Assembly: GCF_900187265.1 (NCBI RefSeq)
Contig: NZ_LT906450.1
Location: forward strand, 4,517,444 to 4,581,443
Origin: Rhodococcus rhodochrous
GTDB taxonomy: Bacteria > Actinomycetota > Actinomycetes > Mycobacteriales > Mycobacteriaceae
Length of the DNA: 64,000 nt
Reading direction: 5' to 3'
Below are positions 27,399 to 36,947 of this stretch, piece by piece. Position numbers and translations under genes: made by a program. The notes beneath the pieces are model-generated. The model did not search any database. It was not told where the DNA came from and saw nothing but the letters and a program-made list of their open reading frames with translations. The first letter of the stretch is position 1. Every line of letters begins with the position of its first letter.

Positions 27399-28481
27399 AT
27401 GGACGGATTCCTGCTCTCGCGCGCCGAACGCTCGGTGCACGCCACCGGCACCCGCCGGTTCTTCGACGACGTCCACTCCGCCACGCAGGCACTCCGCAGC
27501 GGCAAGGCGACGATCGTCGTCGGTGCACTGCCGTTCTCGCGGCACCGTCCGGTGGCCCTCGCGCAGCCCGACGACGTCGAGATCACCGACGGCCCGTGGC
27601 AGGCCCCGTCCGACCTGTCGGACCTGCCACCGGTGCGGATCTCCGCCGAGCTGCCACTGCCCCGCGTGCACGTCGAGCGGGTGCGCCGGCTCGTCGAGCG
27701 GTTGTCCCTCGGGGAGATGGAGAAGGTCGTCGCCGCCCGGCGGGTCGCGCTCGAGGCCGACGACCCCCTCGACCCGCTCGCGCTCGCGGCCCGCATGATC
27801 GAACGCCATCCCGACGCGGCGACGTACGCGCTGGACCTGAGCGCGGCGGGTGAACGCTACTGGGGGCACACGCTGGTCGGCGCGACCCCCGAACTGCTCG
27901 TGAGCCGACGCGGTGACACCGTCACGTGCCGTCCCCTCGCCGGGACCGCCGCACGCCGGGCCGATCCGGACGAGGACCGTCGTGCCGGTGAGGAACTGCT
28001 GACCTCGGACAAGAACCTCACCGAGCACGGTTTCGTCGTCGACTGGATCCGCACGCGACTGGCCCCGTTGTGCAGCGACCTCGACATCCCCGACAAGCCC
28101 GAGCTCACCGCGACCCCCGATGTCTGGCATCTCGCCACGCCGATCACCGGCACCCTCCGCGACCCCGGTACCGACGCGCTCACCCTCGCCCACGTCCTGC
28201 ATCCCACCCCGGCCGTGGCGGGCACCCCGACCGAGGCCGCGCTGGACGTGATCTCCCGGGTCGAGGGCGACCGGCGCTTCTACGGCGGCGCGGTGGGCTG
28301 GTGCGACGAACAGGGCGACGGCGACTGGTTCGTCGCCATCCGGTGCGCGGAGCTCAGTTCCGACGGCCGACGCGCCGTGGCCTGGGCCGGAGGTGGCATC
28401 GTGGCCGATTCCGATCCCGTCGCCGAACTCGACGAGACCACCGCGAAACTGCGCACGCTGCTCGGCGCGCTGGGCGTGTAG
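27399..28481 (+). CDS. entC: Isochorismate synthase
   Basis: A 360-aa chorismate-utilising enzyme that isomerises chorismate to isochorismate. Conserved blocks are VGATPELLV, CRPLAGTAAR, KNLTEHGFVVDWIR, HLATPITGTL, HPTPAVAGTPTEAAL and the C-terminal WAGGGIVADSDPVAELDET. The length is normal. Isochorismate feeds menaquinone or siderophore synthesis. No IdeR/DmdR iron box is visible upstream and no siderophore genes are nearby, so a menaquinone role (MenF) is equally likely. Confidence 0.88.
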   Translation: MDGFLLSRAERSVHATGTRRFFDDVHSATQALRSGKATIVVGALPFSRHRPVALAQPDDVEITDGPWQAPSDLSDLPPVRISAELPLPRVHVERVRRLVERLSLGEMEKVVAARRVALEADDPLDPLALAARMIERHPDAATYALDLSAAGERYWGHTLVGATPELLVSRRGDTVTCRPLAGTAARRADPDEDRRAGEELLTSDKNLTEHGFVVDWIRTRLAPLCSDLDIPDKPELTATPDVWHLATPITGTLRDPGTDALTLAHVLHPTPAVAGTPTEAALDVISRVEGDRRFYGGAVGWCDEQGDGDWFVAIRCAELSSDGRRAVAWAGGGIVADSDPVAELDETTAKLRTLLGALGV

Positions 28482-28621
28482 CGCACCGCCGCGACGGTGA
28501 AGATCGACTCGGAGGCTCGCACCGTCCGCCGACGCCTTCCGGGGTGATAGTTTGGCGCGGACCGATAGACAGCGTGGCGGCCGGCGATGACTGCCTGCGT
28601 CACTGGAGATGGGGAGACGGA

Positions 28622-28795
28622 ATGGGGAAGTTCCTGGGACCGGGCCTGGGTAGCGTGGTCGTCGGTGCCGTACTCGGCGCCGTGGCGGTCTTCGGCGTGA
28701 CGGCCGCTGTACAGGAGAATTCGCGCCCTCAGATCGATCGCAGTGGCAACGCCGATTCGTCCCTCCTGAACCAGGTTGAGTACGGCAGCCGCTGA
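28622..28795 (+). CDS. DUF2613 small exported or membrane protein
   Basis: A 57-aa protein, the same length as M. tuberculosis Rv0236A as I recall it. One hydrophobic helix (VVVGAVLGAVAVFGVTAAV, about residues 12-30) is followed by a short polar tail. It is a single-span membrane or secreted peptide of unknown role. ATG 28622 follows a strong GGAGATGGGGAGACGG region. Its 3' end overlaps the proposed TTG start of aftD by 20 bp, so the two genes are probably translationally coupled. This conserved pairing suggests a function with arabinogalactan assembly. Confidence 0.85.
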   Translation: MGKFLGPGLGSVVVGAVLGAVAVFGVTAAVQENSRPQIDRSGNADSSLLNQVEYGSR

Positions 28796-31700
28796 CGGCG
28801 CCGGCAACGCTTCGAGTTCACGCACGTACCGAGGCGAGACGGAGCTCCCGTCCGCCGAACCGCTGTCCCGTCGGTGGCTGTACGCAGTCACCGCGGTGGC
28901 GGTGGTCCTGTCGTTCGCCCAGGTTCCGGGCCTGGTCGTCGCCGACACCAAGTACGACCTGACGCAGAACCCGATCGGCTTCCTCACGCGCGCCGCTCAC
29001 CAGTGGAGCAGTGTGGCGCCGCTCGGGCAGGTGCAGAACCAGGCGTACGGCTACTTCTTCCCGCACGGATCGTTCTTCGCCGCGGGACAACTGCTGCACA
29101 TCCCCCCGTGGATCACCCAGCGGGTGTGGTGGGTGCTGCTGCTCGTCGCCGGATTCTGGGGCCTCGTCCGCCTCGCCGAAGCTCTCGGCATCGGGAGCCG
29201 TAGCTCCCGCCTGATCGCGGCGACGGTGTTCGTGCTGTCCCCGCGCGTCCTCACGACCCTCGGTTCCATCTCGTCGGAAGCACATCCGATGATGCTGGCG
29301 CCGTGGGTGCTGCTGCCGTTGGTGCGGTATCTGAACACGCAGAACCCCGGCTCGGCCCGCCGGCTCGCTGCGCAGTCCGCCCTGGCGGTGGCGCTCATGG
29401 GCGCGATCAACGCCGTCGCGACCGCCGCGGCCTGTCTCGTCGCGGCCCTGTGGTGGGCCGCGCACCGCCCGAACCGGCGCTGGTGGCGCTTCACGCTGTG
29501 GTGGCTGCCCCTGTGCGTCGTCGCGGTGACCTGGTGGATGGTGCCGCTGCTGTTGCTCGGCCGCGTCAGTCCGCCCTTCCTCGACTTCATCGAATCGTCC
29601 GGTGTCACCACCGAGTGGACGTCGCTCACCGAGGTGCTGCGCGGCACCAGCAGCTGGACGCCCTTCGTCTCCCCCGAACGCATCGCGGGCGCCGTGCTCG
29701 TCACGCAGCCCGCCGCCGTCCTCGTCACCGGCGCCCTGGCCGCGGCCGGTCTCGCCGGTCTCGCGATGCGGTCGATGCCGGCGCGCGGTCGCCTCACCCT
29801 GATCCTCGTGGTGGGCCTCGTCGGCATGGGCGTCGGCTACGTCGGCCAGCTCGACTCGCCGTTCGCCGAGCAGGTCCGGTTGTTCCTCGACACCACCGGT
29901 GCGCCGCTGCGCAACGTCCACAAGCTCGAACCGCTCGTGCGACTGCCGATCGTGCTCGGGCTCGCGCATCTGCTGCGCGCCGTGCCGCTGCCCGGATCGG
30001 TGCCGTGGACGCGCGCCCGGAACGCCTTCGCACATCCAGAACGCAATCCGATGGTCGCGGTGACGACGTTGATCCTCGTCGCGATGACGCTCGCGACCTC
30101 GCTCGCGTGGACCGGCCGGCTCGCCCCGCGCGGCGCCTACGACGAGGTCCCCGAACACTGGCACGCCGCGGCTGCCTGGCTCGAGGACAACACGAGCGAG
30201 CGCGGCGAACGCGCCCTCATCGTTCCCGGCGCGCCGTTCGGCAGCCAGCTGTGGGGCCTCACCCGCGACGAACCACTGCAGGCCCTCGCGTCGACGCCGT
30301 GGGCCGTGCGCGACGCCGTGCCGCTCGTGCCGCCCGGCGCCATCCGCGCCCTCGACGCCGTGCAACGCGACATCGCCGACGGCCGCCCGTCCGACGGTCT
30401 CGCCGCCACCCTGCGCGGCCAGGGCATCGGATTCCTGGTGGTGCGCAACGACCTCGATCCCGACACCTCCCCCGCTGCGCGACCGGCCCTCGTGCATCGC
30501 GCGCTCGACGGTTCGCCGGGCATCGAGCGGGTCGCCGAGTTCGGTGACGACATCGTCTTCGACAACCCGGAGGATTTCGTCACCGACGCCGACCTGCGAC
30601 CGACCTATCCGGCCGTGGAGATCTACCGTGTCGCCGAACCGGCCGCGGCGCCCGTCGGTCCCTATGTCGTGGACGCCGCCGACGTGCCGGTCGTGCAGGG
30701 TGGCCCCGAGGCTCTGCTGCGCCGCAACACCGCGCAGCCCGATTTCGTCGGTCCCACACTCCTCGCGGCCGACGCGGCCCGCGCCGGTCTCCCCGTCGAC
30801 GAGGTGACGGTCACCGACACCCCGACGGACCGCGAGACGGACTACGGGCAGGTCGATCATCATTCGTCGACGATCCGCACGGCCGACGACCCGCGCCGCA
30901 CCCACAACGCCGTCCCCGACTATCCGGTGCCCGACACCGAACTCGTCCGGGCCGAATGGGAAGGCGCCCGTATCAGCGTGTCGAGCGCGGCGTCGGATGC
31001 CACCCAGCTCGGTGGCACGTCGGTGGCGAGCAGCCCGGCCGCGGTGGTCGACGGAGACCCGACGACCGGCTGGCACAGCAACGGACTCGAATCGGCGGTC
31101 GGCCAGTGGCTGCAGCTCGACCTCGACCGGCCTATCGAGGCGGGTCTGCTGCACCTGACGACGAGCTCCGGTGCTCTGGGCGATCCCGTCAAGTGGCTCG
31201 AGGTGTCCACCGACCGGGGCAGCACGGCGGTGCGCGTCGACAAGCCGGGACGCGAGCAGACGGTCGCGCTGCCGCTGGGCACCACCTCGTGGATCCGCAT
31301 CACGTCCGTGCACACCGAACGCGGCACGGTCGGCAACCAGTTCGGTCTCACCGAGGTGGTCGTCGAGGACTTCACCGACCGGAACGATCCGCGCCCGATC
31401 GACATCCGGCGCCGCATCGTGGTGCCGGGCCCTGCCGAGGACGCCGCGGTACGCGGATGGCAGCTCGGACAGGAGTTCCCCGGCCGCGGCAGCTGCGTCG
31501 ACACCGACGACCGCGTGCGCTGCGCGCGAGGGCTCGCCACCTCCGCGGAGGAACCCGGCGTGTTCACCCGCACCCTGGATGTGCCGCAGGAGACCTGGGT
31601 CCGCCCGGAACTGCTCCTGCGCGCACGTCCCGGGCCTGCACTCGAAGATCTCGTGGACCGCTCGGACCGGGTCGTCGCGCGCGGTGACGCCGACGTCGTC

Positions 31701-33062
31701 GACCTGCAGGGCTCGGCGTTCGCCCTCACCGACGGTGATCCCCGGACGTCGTGGACCGCGGAGGAGAGCTCGCTCGAAGCGGGTGCGCCGAGGCCGTCGC
31801 TCACGTTGGAACTGCCCGAGGAACGACGCGTCACGGGGTTGGACATCAGGGCCGCGCTGGGAGCGCTGCCGGTCGCGCCGTCGCGGGTCGCGGTGAATCT
31901 CGGCAACGGACCTCAGGTGCGCGAACTCGACGGTGACGACACGATCGTCGACCTGACCCCGCACGCCACGGACCGGATCGAACTCACCGTGGTGCGCTGG
32001 CGCGACACCCTCGACCGCACCGTGCTGGGTTTCTCGAAACTCACCCCTCCCGGGCTCGCCGAGGTGTCGGTGCTCGGCGACGACGGGCCGATCGGCGCAC
32101 AGGGATCCGTCTACGACGAGACCGTGACCGTCGACTGCGAGCGCGGACCCGTCGTGGAGATCGACGGGCGCAGTTACCGCACGTCGCTCACCGCGCGGGT
32201 CGCCGATCTCGCCGCGGGCGTGGAGGTTCCTGCGACGCTGTGCGACACCGACGTCGTCGGCATGAATCCGGGCCGGGTCGACATCGACGTCGATCCCGGC
32301 GCGGCCTTCGTCGTCTCGGGCCTGCGGCTCGACGTCCCCGGTTCCGATGCGCCCGTCGCGGAGCCGACGGAACTCGACAAGGGCCGCTGGACGGAGAACC
32401 TGCGCGAGGTGACGGTTCCGGCGGGCGACGAGGACCGGCTCGTGGTGGTGCCCGAGAGCACCAACGTCGGCTGGGTGGCCCGCACCCCGGACGGCACCGT
32501 GGCGACGCCGGTCGTCGTGGACGGCTGGCAGCAGGGCTGGATCGTGCCGGCCGGCCCGCAGCAGACGCTGACCCTCGAGTTCGCTACCGACCGCTGGTAC
32601 CGGCTCGGGATCTTCGGCGGGCTGTTGTTGCTCGTCCCGCTGTTCGCGGCGGCCGTGTGGCCCCGCAGGCGCGACGAGGATCCGGGTCCGACGCCGCGCA
32701 CCTGGGGTTCGTCGGCTCTCGCACTGGCCGGTGTGCTGGTCGCCGCGACGCTCCTCGCGGGATGGGTCGGTGCCGCCGTCGCGGTCGTCGGCGCGGTGGG
32801 GATCGGTGCGCTCGTGCTGCGCCGCGGCCCCGTCGTGACGTCACGTGTGCTCGTGGGCACCGCGGGCGGCGCAACGATGCTGGCGATGGCGCTGCTGTCC
32901 ACCGGGCCGTGGCGATCACCCGACGGATATGTCGGGCACTCGTTCCTGATTCAGTTCGCGGCGCTCGTCGGCGTGGTCGCGGTGGGCCTGGCCGCGGTGC
33001 CGCGCCGGGCCTTGTCCCAGCGGTGGAAGGCGGCGCGCGCCGGCTCCTCCACGAGGGCGTAA
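28776..33062 (+). CDS. aftD: Alpha-(1->3)-arabinofuranosyltransferase AftD
   Basis: A very large membrane glycosyltransferase of 1428 aa (the mycobacterial protein is about 1400). The N-terminal GT-C part has about 11 TM helices, with an early extracellular Asp in VVADTKYDLTQNP. The soluble C-terminal half has carbohydrate-binding discoidin-like modules (VDGDPTTGWHSNG near residue 760; LTDGDPRTSW near 985). Two more TM helices lie near the C terminus. It branches arabinan of arabinogalactan and lipoarabinomannan using decaprenyl-phospho-arabinose. The TTG start at 28776 overlaps the DUF2613 gene and is uncertain. Its 3' end overlaps the convergent acyltransferase by 112 bp. Confidence 0.93.
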   Translation: MSTAAADGAGNASSSRTYRGETELPSAEPLSRRWLYAVTAVAVVLSFAQVPGLVVADTKYDLTQNPIGFLTRAAHQWSSVAPLGQVQNQAYGYFFPHGSFFAAGQLLHIPPWITQRVWWVLLLVAGFWGLVRLAEALGIGSRSSRLIAATVFVLSPRVLTTLGSISSEAHPMMLAPWVLLPLVRYLNTQNPGSARRLAAQSALAVALMGAINAVATAAACLVAALWWAAHRPNRRWWRFTLWWLPLCVVAVTWWMVPLLLLGRVSPPFLDFIESSGVTTEWTSLTEVLRGTSSWTPFVSPERIAGAVLVTQPAAVLVTGALAAAGLAGLAMRSMPARGRLTLILVVGLVGMGVGYVGQLDSPFAEQVRLFLDTTGAPLRNVHKLEPLVRLPIVLGLAHLLRAVPLPGSVPWTRARNAFAHPERNPMVAVTTLILVAMTLATSLAWTGRLAPRGAYDEVPEHWHAAAAWLEDNTSERGERALIVPGAPFGSQLWGLTRDEPLQALASTPWAVRDAVPLVPPGAIRALDAVQRDIADGRPSDGLAATLRGQGIGFLVVRNDLDPDTSPAARPALVHRALDGSPGIERVAEFGDDIVFDNPEDFVTDADLRPTYPAVEIYRVAEPAAAPVGPYVVDAADVPVVQGGPEALLRRNTAQPDFVGPTLLAADAARAGLPVDEVTVTDTPTDRETDYGQVDHHSSTIRTADDPRRTHNAVPDYPVPDTELVRAEWEGARISVSSAASDATQLGGTSVASSPAAVVDGDPTTGWHSNGLESAVGQWLQLDLDRPIEAGLLHLTTSSGALGDPVKWLEVSTDRGSTAVRVDKPGREQTVALPLGTTSWIRITSVHTERGTVGNQFGLTEVVVEDFTDRNDPRPIDIRRRIVVPGPAEDAAVRGWQLGQEFPGRGSCVDTDDRVRCARGLATSAEEPGVFTRTLDVPQETWVRPELLLRARPGPALEDLVDRSDRVVARGDADVVDLQGSAFALTDGDPRTSWTAEESSLEAGAPRPSLTLELPEERRVTGLDIRAALGALPVAPSRVAVNLGNGPQVRELDGDDTIVDLTPHATDRIELTVVRWRDTLDRTVLGFSKLTPPGLAEVSVLGDDGPIGAQGSVYDETVTVDCERGPVVEIDGRSYRTSLTARVADLAAGVEVPATLCDTDVVGMNPGRVDIDVDPGAAFVVSGLRLDVPGSDAPVAEPTELDKGRWTENLREVTVPAGDEDRLVVVPESTNVGWVARTPDGTVATPVVVDGWQQGWIVPAGPQQTLTLEFATDRWYRLGIFGGLLLLVPLFAAAVWPRRRDEDPGPTPRTWGSSALALAGVLVAATLLAGWVGAAVAVVGAVGIGALVLRRGPVVTSRVLVGTAGGATMLAMALLSTGPWRSPDGYVGHSFLIQFAALVGVVAVGLAAVPRRALSQRWKAARAGSSTRA

Positions 33063-34123
33063 CTGACGGACGCGACCGCCAGGCTCAGCACGACCGTCAC
33101 CGTCAGCACGAACCAGAAGTGCCCCGCGAAGGCCAGGATCCCGAAGACGGGGAAGACGATCGACAGCACCGCGAGGTGCCAGATGAACAGGCCGTACGAC
33201 CAGCGCCCGACGGCCAGTGCGACCGGGCTCGCCAGAACGCGGTGCTGCCGGCGCGGCGCGAGGGTCAGCGGGGCGAGCAGCGCGAAGCTCATGATCGCGC
33301 CCAGGGCGATCTTGGCGAAGTACTCGGAGGGTGCGAGATCGGTCAGCGTCTCCGGTCCGGCCAGCGGGGTGGCCGCGGCCGCGAAGGCGCCCACCGCGAT
33401 CGCTCCCATCACCGCGCGTCGCGCCGCGAGCCGGTGGATCCATGTCTCCGGTCCGGTGACGAGTTCGGCGAGGATCATGCCCGCCGCAAACCAGGGCAGA
33501 TAGCCGGGCAGCCAGTTGGTGTGGTTGATGTGGTCGGGGGTGCCGACCGGAATCCACGCCCACAGCAACGACAGTCCGCTCACGGCGAGCAGCAGCGGGA
33601 CGCGGTATCGGGCGGCGTCCCCGCGCAGCCCGCTCACCGCCAGCGCCAGCAGTGGCAGCACGAGATAGAAGGCCACCTCCACCGACAGACTCCACATCTG
33701 GGTGAGGCCCTCGGTGAGAGTGAGTGGGACGAACACTTGCACGAGCGTGAGATTCGACCACCACACCTTCGCGCCGCCGCCCGCGCCGGGCAGCAACCAC
33801 AGCACCAGGATCACGACGGTCCAGTAGGCGGGGAGGATGCGGGTGGCGCGGGAGAGGAAGTAGCGGGTCGCCGAGGGGGACGGTCCGAATCCGCGGGCCG
33901 CAGCGGCGTGCGGACGCCACAGCAGGAAGCCGGACAGGGCGAAGAACAGGGCGACGGCGAGGTCGAACCGTGCCCACACCCGGCCGATCGGCGAGTCGTG
34001 CACTGCGCCGGTCTGGAACGCGACGTGGGTGATCAACACGCCCACTGCGGCGAAGCCGCGCATCCCTTCGAGTGCCGGAAGGAATCCGCTCACGCTGCGG
34101 TTCCGGTCGGTGGTGGTGGTCAT
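32951..34123 (-). CDS. Integral membrane acyltransferase (acyltransferase 3 / OafA type)
   Basis: A 390-aa protein with about 10 TM helices. The family signature begins LPALEGMRGFAAVGVLITHVAF, with the active-site His in ITHVAF. The RATRILPAYW motif and the LTQMWSLSVEVAFYLVLPL block follow. Family members transfer acyl groups onto exported sugars or lipids. It corresponds in position to Rv0228 in M. tuberculosis. The last 112 bp overlap the end of aftD on the other strand. ATG 34123 is chosen because upstream residues are promoter sequence. Confidence 0.9.
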   Translation of the reverse strand: MTTTTDRNRSVSGFLPALEGMRGFAAVGVLITHVAFQTGAVHDSPIGRVWARFDLAVALFFALSGFLLWRPHAAAARGFGPSPSATRYFLSRATRILPAYWTVVILVLWLLPGAGGGAKVWWSNLTLVQVFVPLTLTEGLTQMWSLSVEVAFYLVLPLLALAVSGLRGDAARYRVPLLLAVSGLSLLWAWIPVGTPDHINHTNWLPGYLPWFAAGMILAELVTGPETWIHRLAARRAVMGAIAVGAFAAAATPLAGPETLTDLAPSEYFAKIALGAIMSFALLAPLTLAPRRQHRVLASPVALAVGRWSYGLFIWHLAVLSIVFPVFGILAFAGHFWFVLTVTVVLSLAVASVSYALVEEPARAAFHRWDKARRGTAARPTATTPTSAAN

Positions 34124-34369
34124 CGCGCACCAGTGTGCCGTGTCGTCGGAGCGGCGGACAGAGCAGGATCGTCCGGAACAGGACGATCCCGGCAGCGACG
34201 AAGATCGACTACGGATCCGTCCCAGCGGTGAGCGGGCGCGCATATTGCCATACCGGGCTGTTAGTGTCTGAGCTCACGTGGTGTTCGCGGGCCGGATGCC
34301 AGGCGATCCGTGCAGCCCTGCTGCTGCCGGTGGGGGTACTCGATGACGACCGTTGAGTGAGGAGAAAGC

Positions 34370-35605
34370 ATGGCTGAGCGTTCGAGCTCCGGCCGGATAC
34401 TGGCAATGATTCTGGTGGGCCTGGGGGCCTTCCTCCTGGTGATCGCGATTCTCGTGCCGACGTACACGCTCGGGAAGCTGAGGACGACACCGCTCGATCT
34501 CGAGGTGACCACGGTCGCCGAGGGCACGGGCGACATCCTCAACTCCCGCCAGCTGCTCGCCGGCAACGCGCAGGTCGATCGCGACGTGCCGATCGTCGCG
34601 CAGCGCTTCGTCACCGTCGAGGATCCCTCGGATGCCGAGATCATGACGCTGCAGTCCGGTCAGACGGTGCGACGACTCGACATGCAGGGGGACACGGGTC
34701 TCGTCTCCGCCATCGTCGACCGCGTCACGGTGAACCGCAAGACGTCCATGCCCGTCTCGGCGGAGGAGTACCCGGATCGTGTGAGCACGGTCCAGGTGAG
34801 CGCCGACCAGCCGCCGGTGGAGATCGACAACCGCGAGGGACTGCAGTACAAGTTCCCGTTCGACGTCCAGCAGGAGTCGTACCCGTACTACGACATCAAC
34901 GCTCGCGAGAACTACCCCATCGACTTCGTCGGTGAGGAAGAGATCAACGGCATGAAGGTCTACCACTTCCATCAGGAGATCGGCCCCGTCGACCTGTCGA
35001 AGGCCGACCCCGAGGTCCAGACCTACAAGCTCAGCCTGCCCGCCTCCACCTGGGGTGTCGGTGAGGGCGACGAGCCGATCACGATGACCCGCTGGTACAA
35101 CAACATCCGCGACCTGTGGGTCGACCCGGTCACCGGTGTCGTCGTCAAGGGCCAGGAGCAGCAGGACCAGTACTACGCCCGCGAGGCCGACAAGCCCGAG
35201 GTAACGGTCCTCAACGTGACGTTGCCGTTCGACGAGGAGACGATCGAGTACCAGATCGGCCAGGCCAAGGACGGCCAGGACACCATCTCGCTGTTCGGCC
35301 GCACCCTGCCGATCATCCTCGGCATCCTCGGCGTCATCCTGCTGATCGTCGGCTTCGTGCTCGGCATCCGCGGCGGCGGCAACCGTCGTCCGGCCACCGC
35401 GACCGGCGGCCCCGCTCCGGCAGGCCCGGCCACGACCACGGTCGGCCCGGCGCATTCGGCCGGCGCGCAGCACGATCACACCGATGACCGCACCGAGGTC
35501 ATCCCGCGCCAGACCGACCCGAACGCGCAGCAGCGCGACTGGACGACCGATCAGACGCAGGAGATCCCGCGCACCGATCTGCGGAAGCCTCCGACGCAGG
35601 AGTGA
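34370..35605 (+). CDS. DUF3068 / PorA-family envelope protein
   Basis: A 411-aa protein with an N-terminal TM helix (ILAMILVGLGAFLLVIAILVPTY) and a second TM helix near residues 308-330 (LPIILGILGVILLIVGFVLGI). About 285 residues between them would lie outside the membrane, and a polar Thr/Gln/Pro tail lies inside. ETIEYQIGQAKDGQD and GMKVYHFHQEIGPVDLS fit DUF3068. In mycolate-producing bacteria the family is conserved beside arabinogalactan genes (Rv0227c position). Its role is unknown, although it is annotated as porin-like. It has a good GGAG-type site before ATG 34370. Confidence 0.85.
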   Translation: MAERSSSGRILAMILVGLGAFLLVIAILVPTYTLGKLRTTPLDLEVTTVAEGTGDILNSRQLLAGNAQVDRDVPIVAQRFVTVEDPSDAEIMTLQSGQTVRRLDMQGDTGLVSAIVDRVTVNRKTSMPVSAEEYPDRVSTVQVSADQPPVEIDNREGLQYKFPFDVQQESYPYYDINARENYPIDFVGEEEINGMKVYHFHQEIGPVDLSKADPEVQTYKLSLPASTWGVGEGDEPITMTRWYNNIRDLWVDPVTGVVVKGQEQQDQYYAREADKPEVTVLNVTLPFDEETIEYQIGQAKDGQDTISLFGRTLPIILGILGVILLIVGFVLGIRGGGNRRPATATGGPAPAGPATTTVGPAHSAGAQHDHTDDRTEVIPRQTDPNAQQRDWTTDQTQEIPRTDLRKPPTQE

Positions 35606-35625
35606 TCGTCCGTTGGACGAATCGA

Positions 35626-35657
35626 ACCGCCCCTCACCGATCCCGGTGGGGGGCGGT
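35626..35657. terminator. Terminator between DUF3068 and flippase genes
   Basis: ACCGCCCCTCACCG pairs with CGGTGGGGGGCGGT (35644-35657) with one wobble and a 4-nt loop. It lies 20 bp after the DUF3068 stop and overlaps the last codons of the convergent flippase gene. It probably acts on both strands. Confidence 0.75.
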
Positions 35658-36905
35658 CTCGTTCGTGGGTGACCCGTCGGTGGACGGGGCCGCTGCAGCC
35701 CCGCGCAGAGCGAGCACCGCGACCACCGCGGCCGTCGCCGCGGCCACACCGACGGCGACGGCGATGAACTGCCGCAGGGTCGACGCCACCGTGAACATCA
35801 GCACCGCCTCGAGGACGAGGCCCGCCCACGCGACGAGCGCGAGATGGGTGCGTTCCCCGGCGATCGCCGACAGCAGCGCGCCCTGCAGGACCGCCAGACA
35901 CGCACCCTGCAACGCGAACAGCCACAGCAGCGACTGCACCGGCCCGTAGGCGTCGCCGACCAGCATCGGGACGATCGGTGCGCAAATCGCCGCGCCGGCG
36001 ACGAGCACCGCGCCGATCGCGACGAGGACGGTGAGCGCCGACCGCACCGCCGCCGCCGACTGGGCGGGGTTCGCCATCCGCGGATAGAGCACCACACCGA
36101 CCGCCTGCGGCAACCAGAAGGCGACCTTCGTCGCCACCGCCCCCAGTGCGTACAGGCCGGCCGAGTCGGGGTCGAGCAGCATGCGGGCGAGCAGCAGGTC
36201 GAGCGACGTGAGGGCGATGAGGGCCAGCTGCACCTGGGAGGCACGCAGCACCGCCCCGGCGGTCGGGACCGGCTCCGTCCTCCCACCCGACGTCCGGCCC
36301 ACGAGCACGCTCGCGGCCAGCGCGACCACGCCCGTGCCGAGCGCCCCGGCGAACAGCGCGGCGCCGGGACCTCCTCCGACGGCGAGCACCGCCACGGCCG
36401 GCACCACCTTCGCGATGCCCGCGGCGGCCAGGACGACGCTGAGCGCCGCGAACCTGCCCCGCCCCTGCAGCAGACCCTGTTCGGCAGCGAGGAGGACGAG
36501 CAGCGGCGCGGTGACGAGCGATCCGAACGCTCCCCCGACGCTCGTGTCGAGCGCCCACGCCACGACGGGCACGAGAAGCATCGCGACGACGAAGGCGAGC
36601 ACGGCGCAGCGATAACCGAGACGGCGCAACGCCGCGGCACCGGTGCCGTGCACGGCCTCCCGGGCGACGACCGTCTGCAACGCCAGCGCCGGCACCGCGA
36701 GGACGAGCTGCGCGGCGAGCAGGCTCGCGAACTCGCCGTATCCGGCGGGCCCGAGCCAACGTCCCGCCGGCAGGTGCAACAGATAGGACGCGAGGTTCGC
36801 GGTCATCGCACCGACCGTCACCAGCGTCATGCCGGCGACGGCGGTACCCGTCGAACCACGGGTGGTCTCGGTGCCCTCCGACGCGGGTCGGGGTGTTCGC
36901 GGCAT
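35634..36905 (-). CDS. MOP-family polysaccharide flippase-like protein
   Basis: A 423-aa membrane protein with about 12 hydrophobic segments. The N-terminal block (GMTLVTVGAMTANLASYLLHL, then LGPAGYGEFASLLAA) is typical of Wzx/oligosaccharide flippases. SLDLLLARMLLDPDSAGLYALG is the family mid-motif. It would move lipid-linked sugars across the membrane. It lies in the envelope block and is divergent from the next gene with only 42 bp between starts. ATG 36905 has GGAGG upstream. The specific substrate is unknown. Confidence 0.85.
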   Translation of the reverse strand: MPRTPRPASEGTETTRGSTGTAVAGMTLVTVGAMTANLASYLLHLPAGRWLGPAGYGEFASLLAAQLVLAVPALALQTVVAREAVHGTGAAALRRLGYRCAVLAFVVAMLLVPVVAWALDTSVGGAFGSLVTAPLLVLLAAEQGLLQGRGRFAALSVVLAAAGIAKVVPAVAVLAVGGGPGAALFAGALGTGVVALAASVLVGRTSGGRTEPVPTAGAVLRASQVQLALIALTSLDLLLARMLLDPDSAGLYALGAVATKVAFWLPQAVGVVLYPRMANPAQSAAAVRSALTVLVAIGAVLVAGAAICAPIVPMLVGDAYGPVQSLLWLFALQGACLAVLQGALLSAIAGERTHLALVAWAGLVLEAVLMFTVASTLRQFIAVAVGVAAATAAVVAVLALRGAAAAPSTDGSPTNETAPHRDR

Positions 36906-36947
36906 CCGCTCATCCTCCCATCCGGAACGACACCGTATTCTGCCGCC

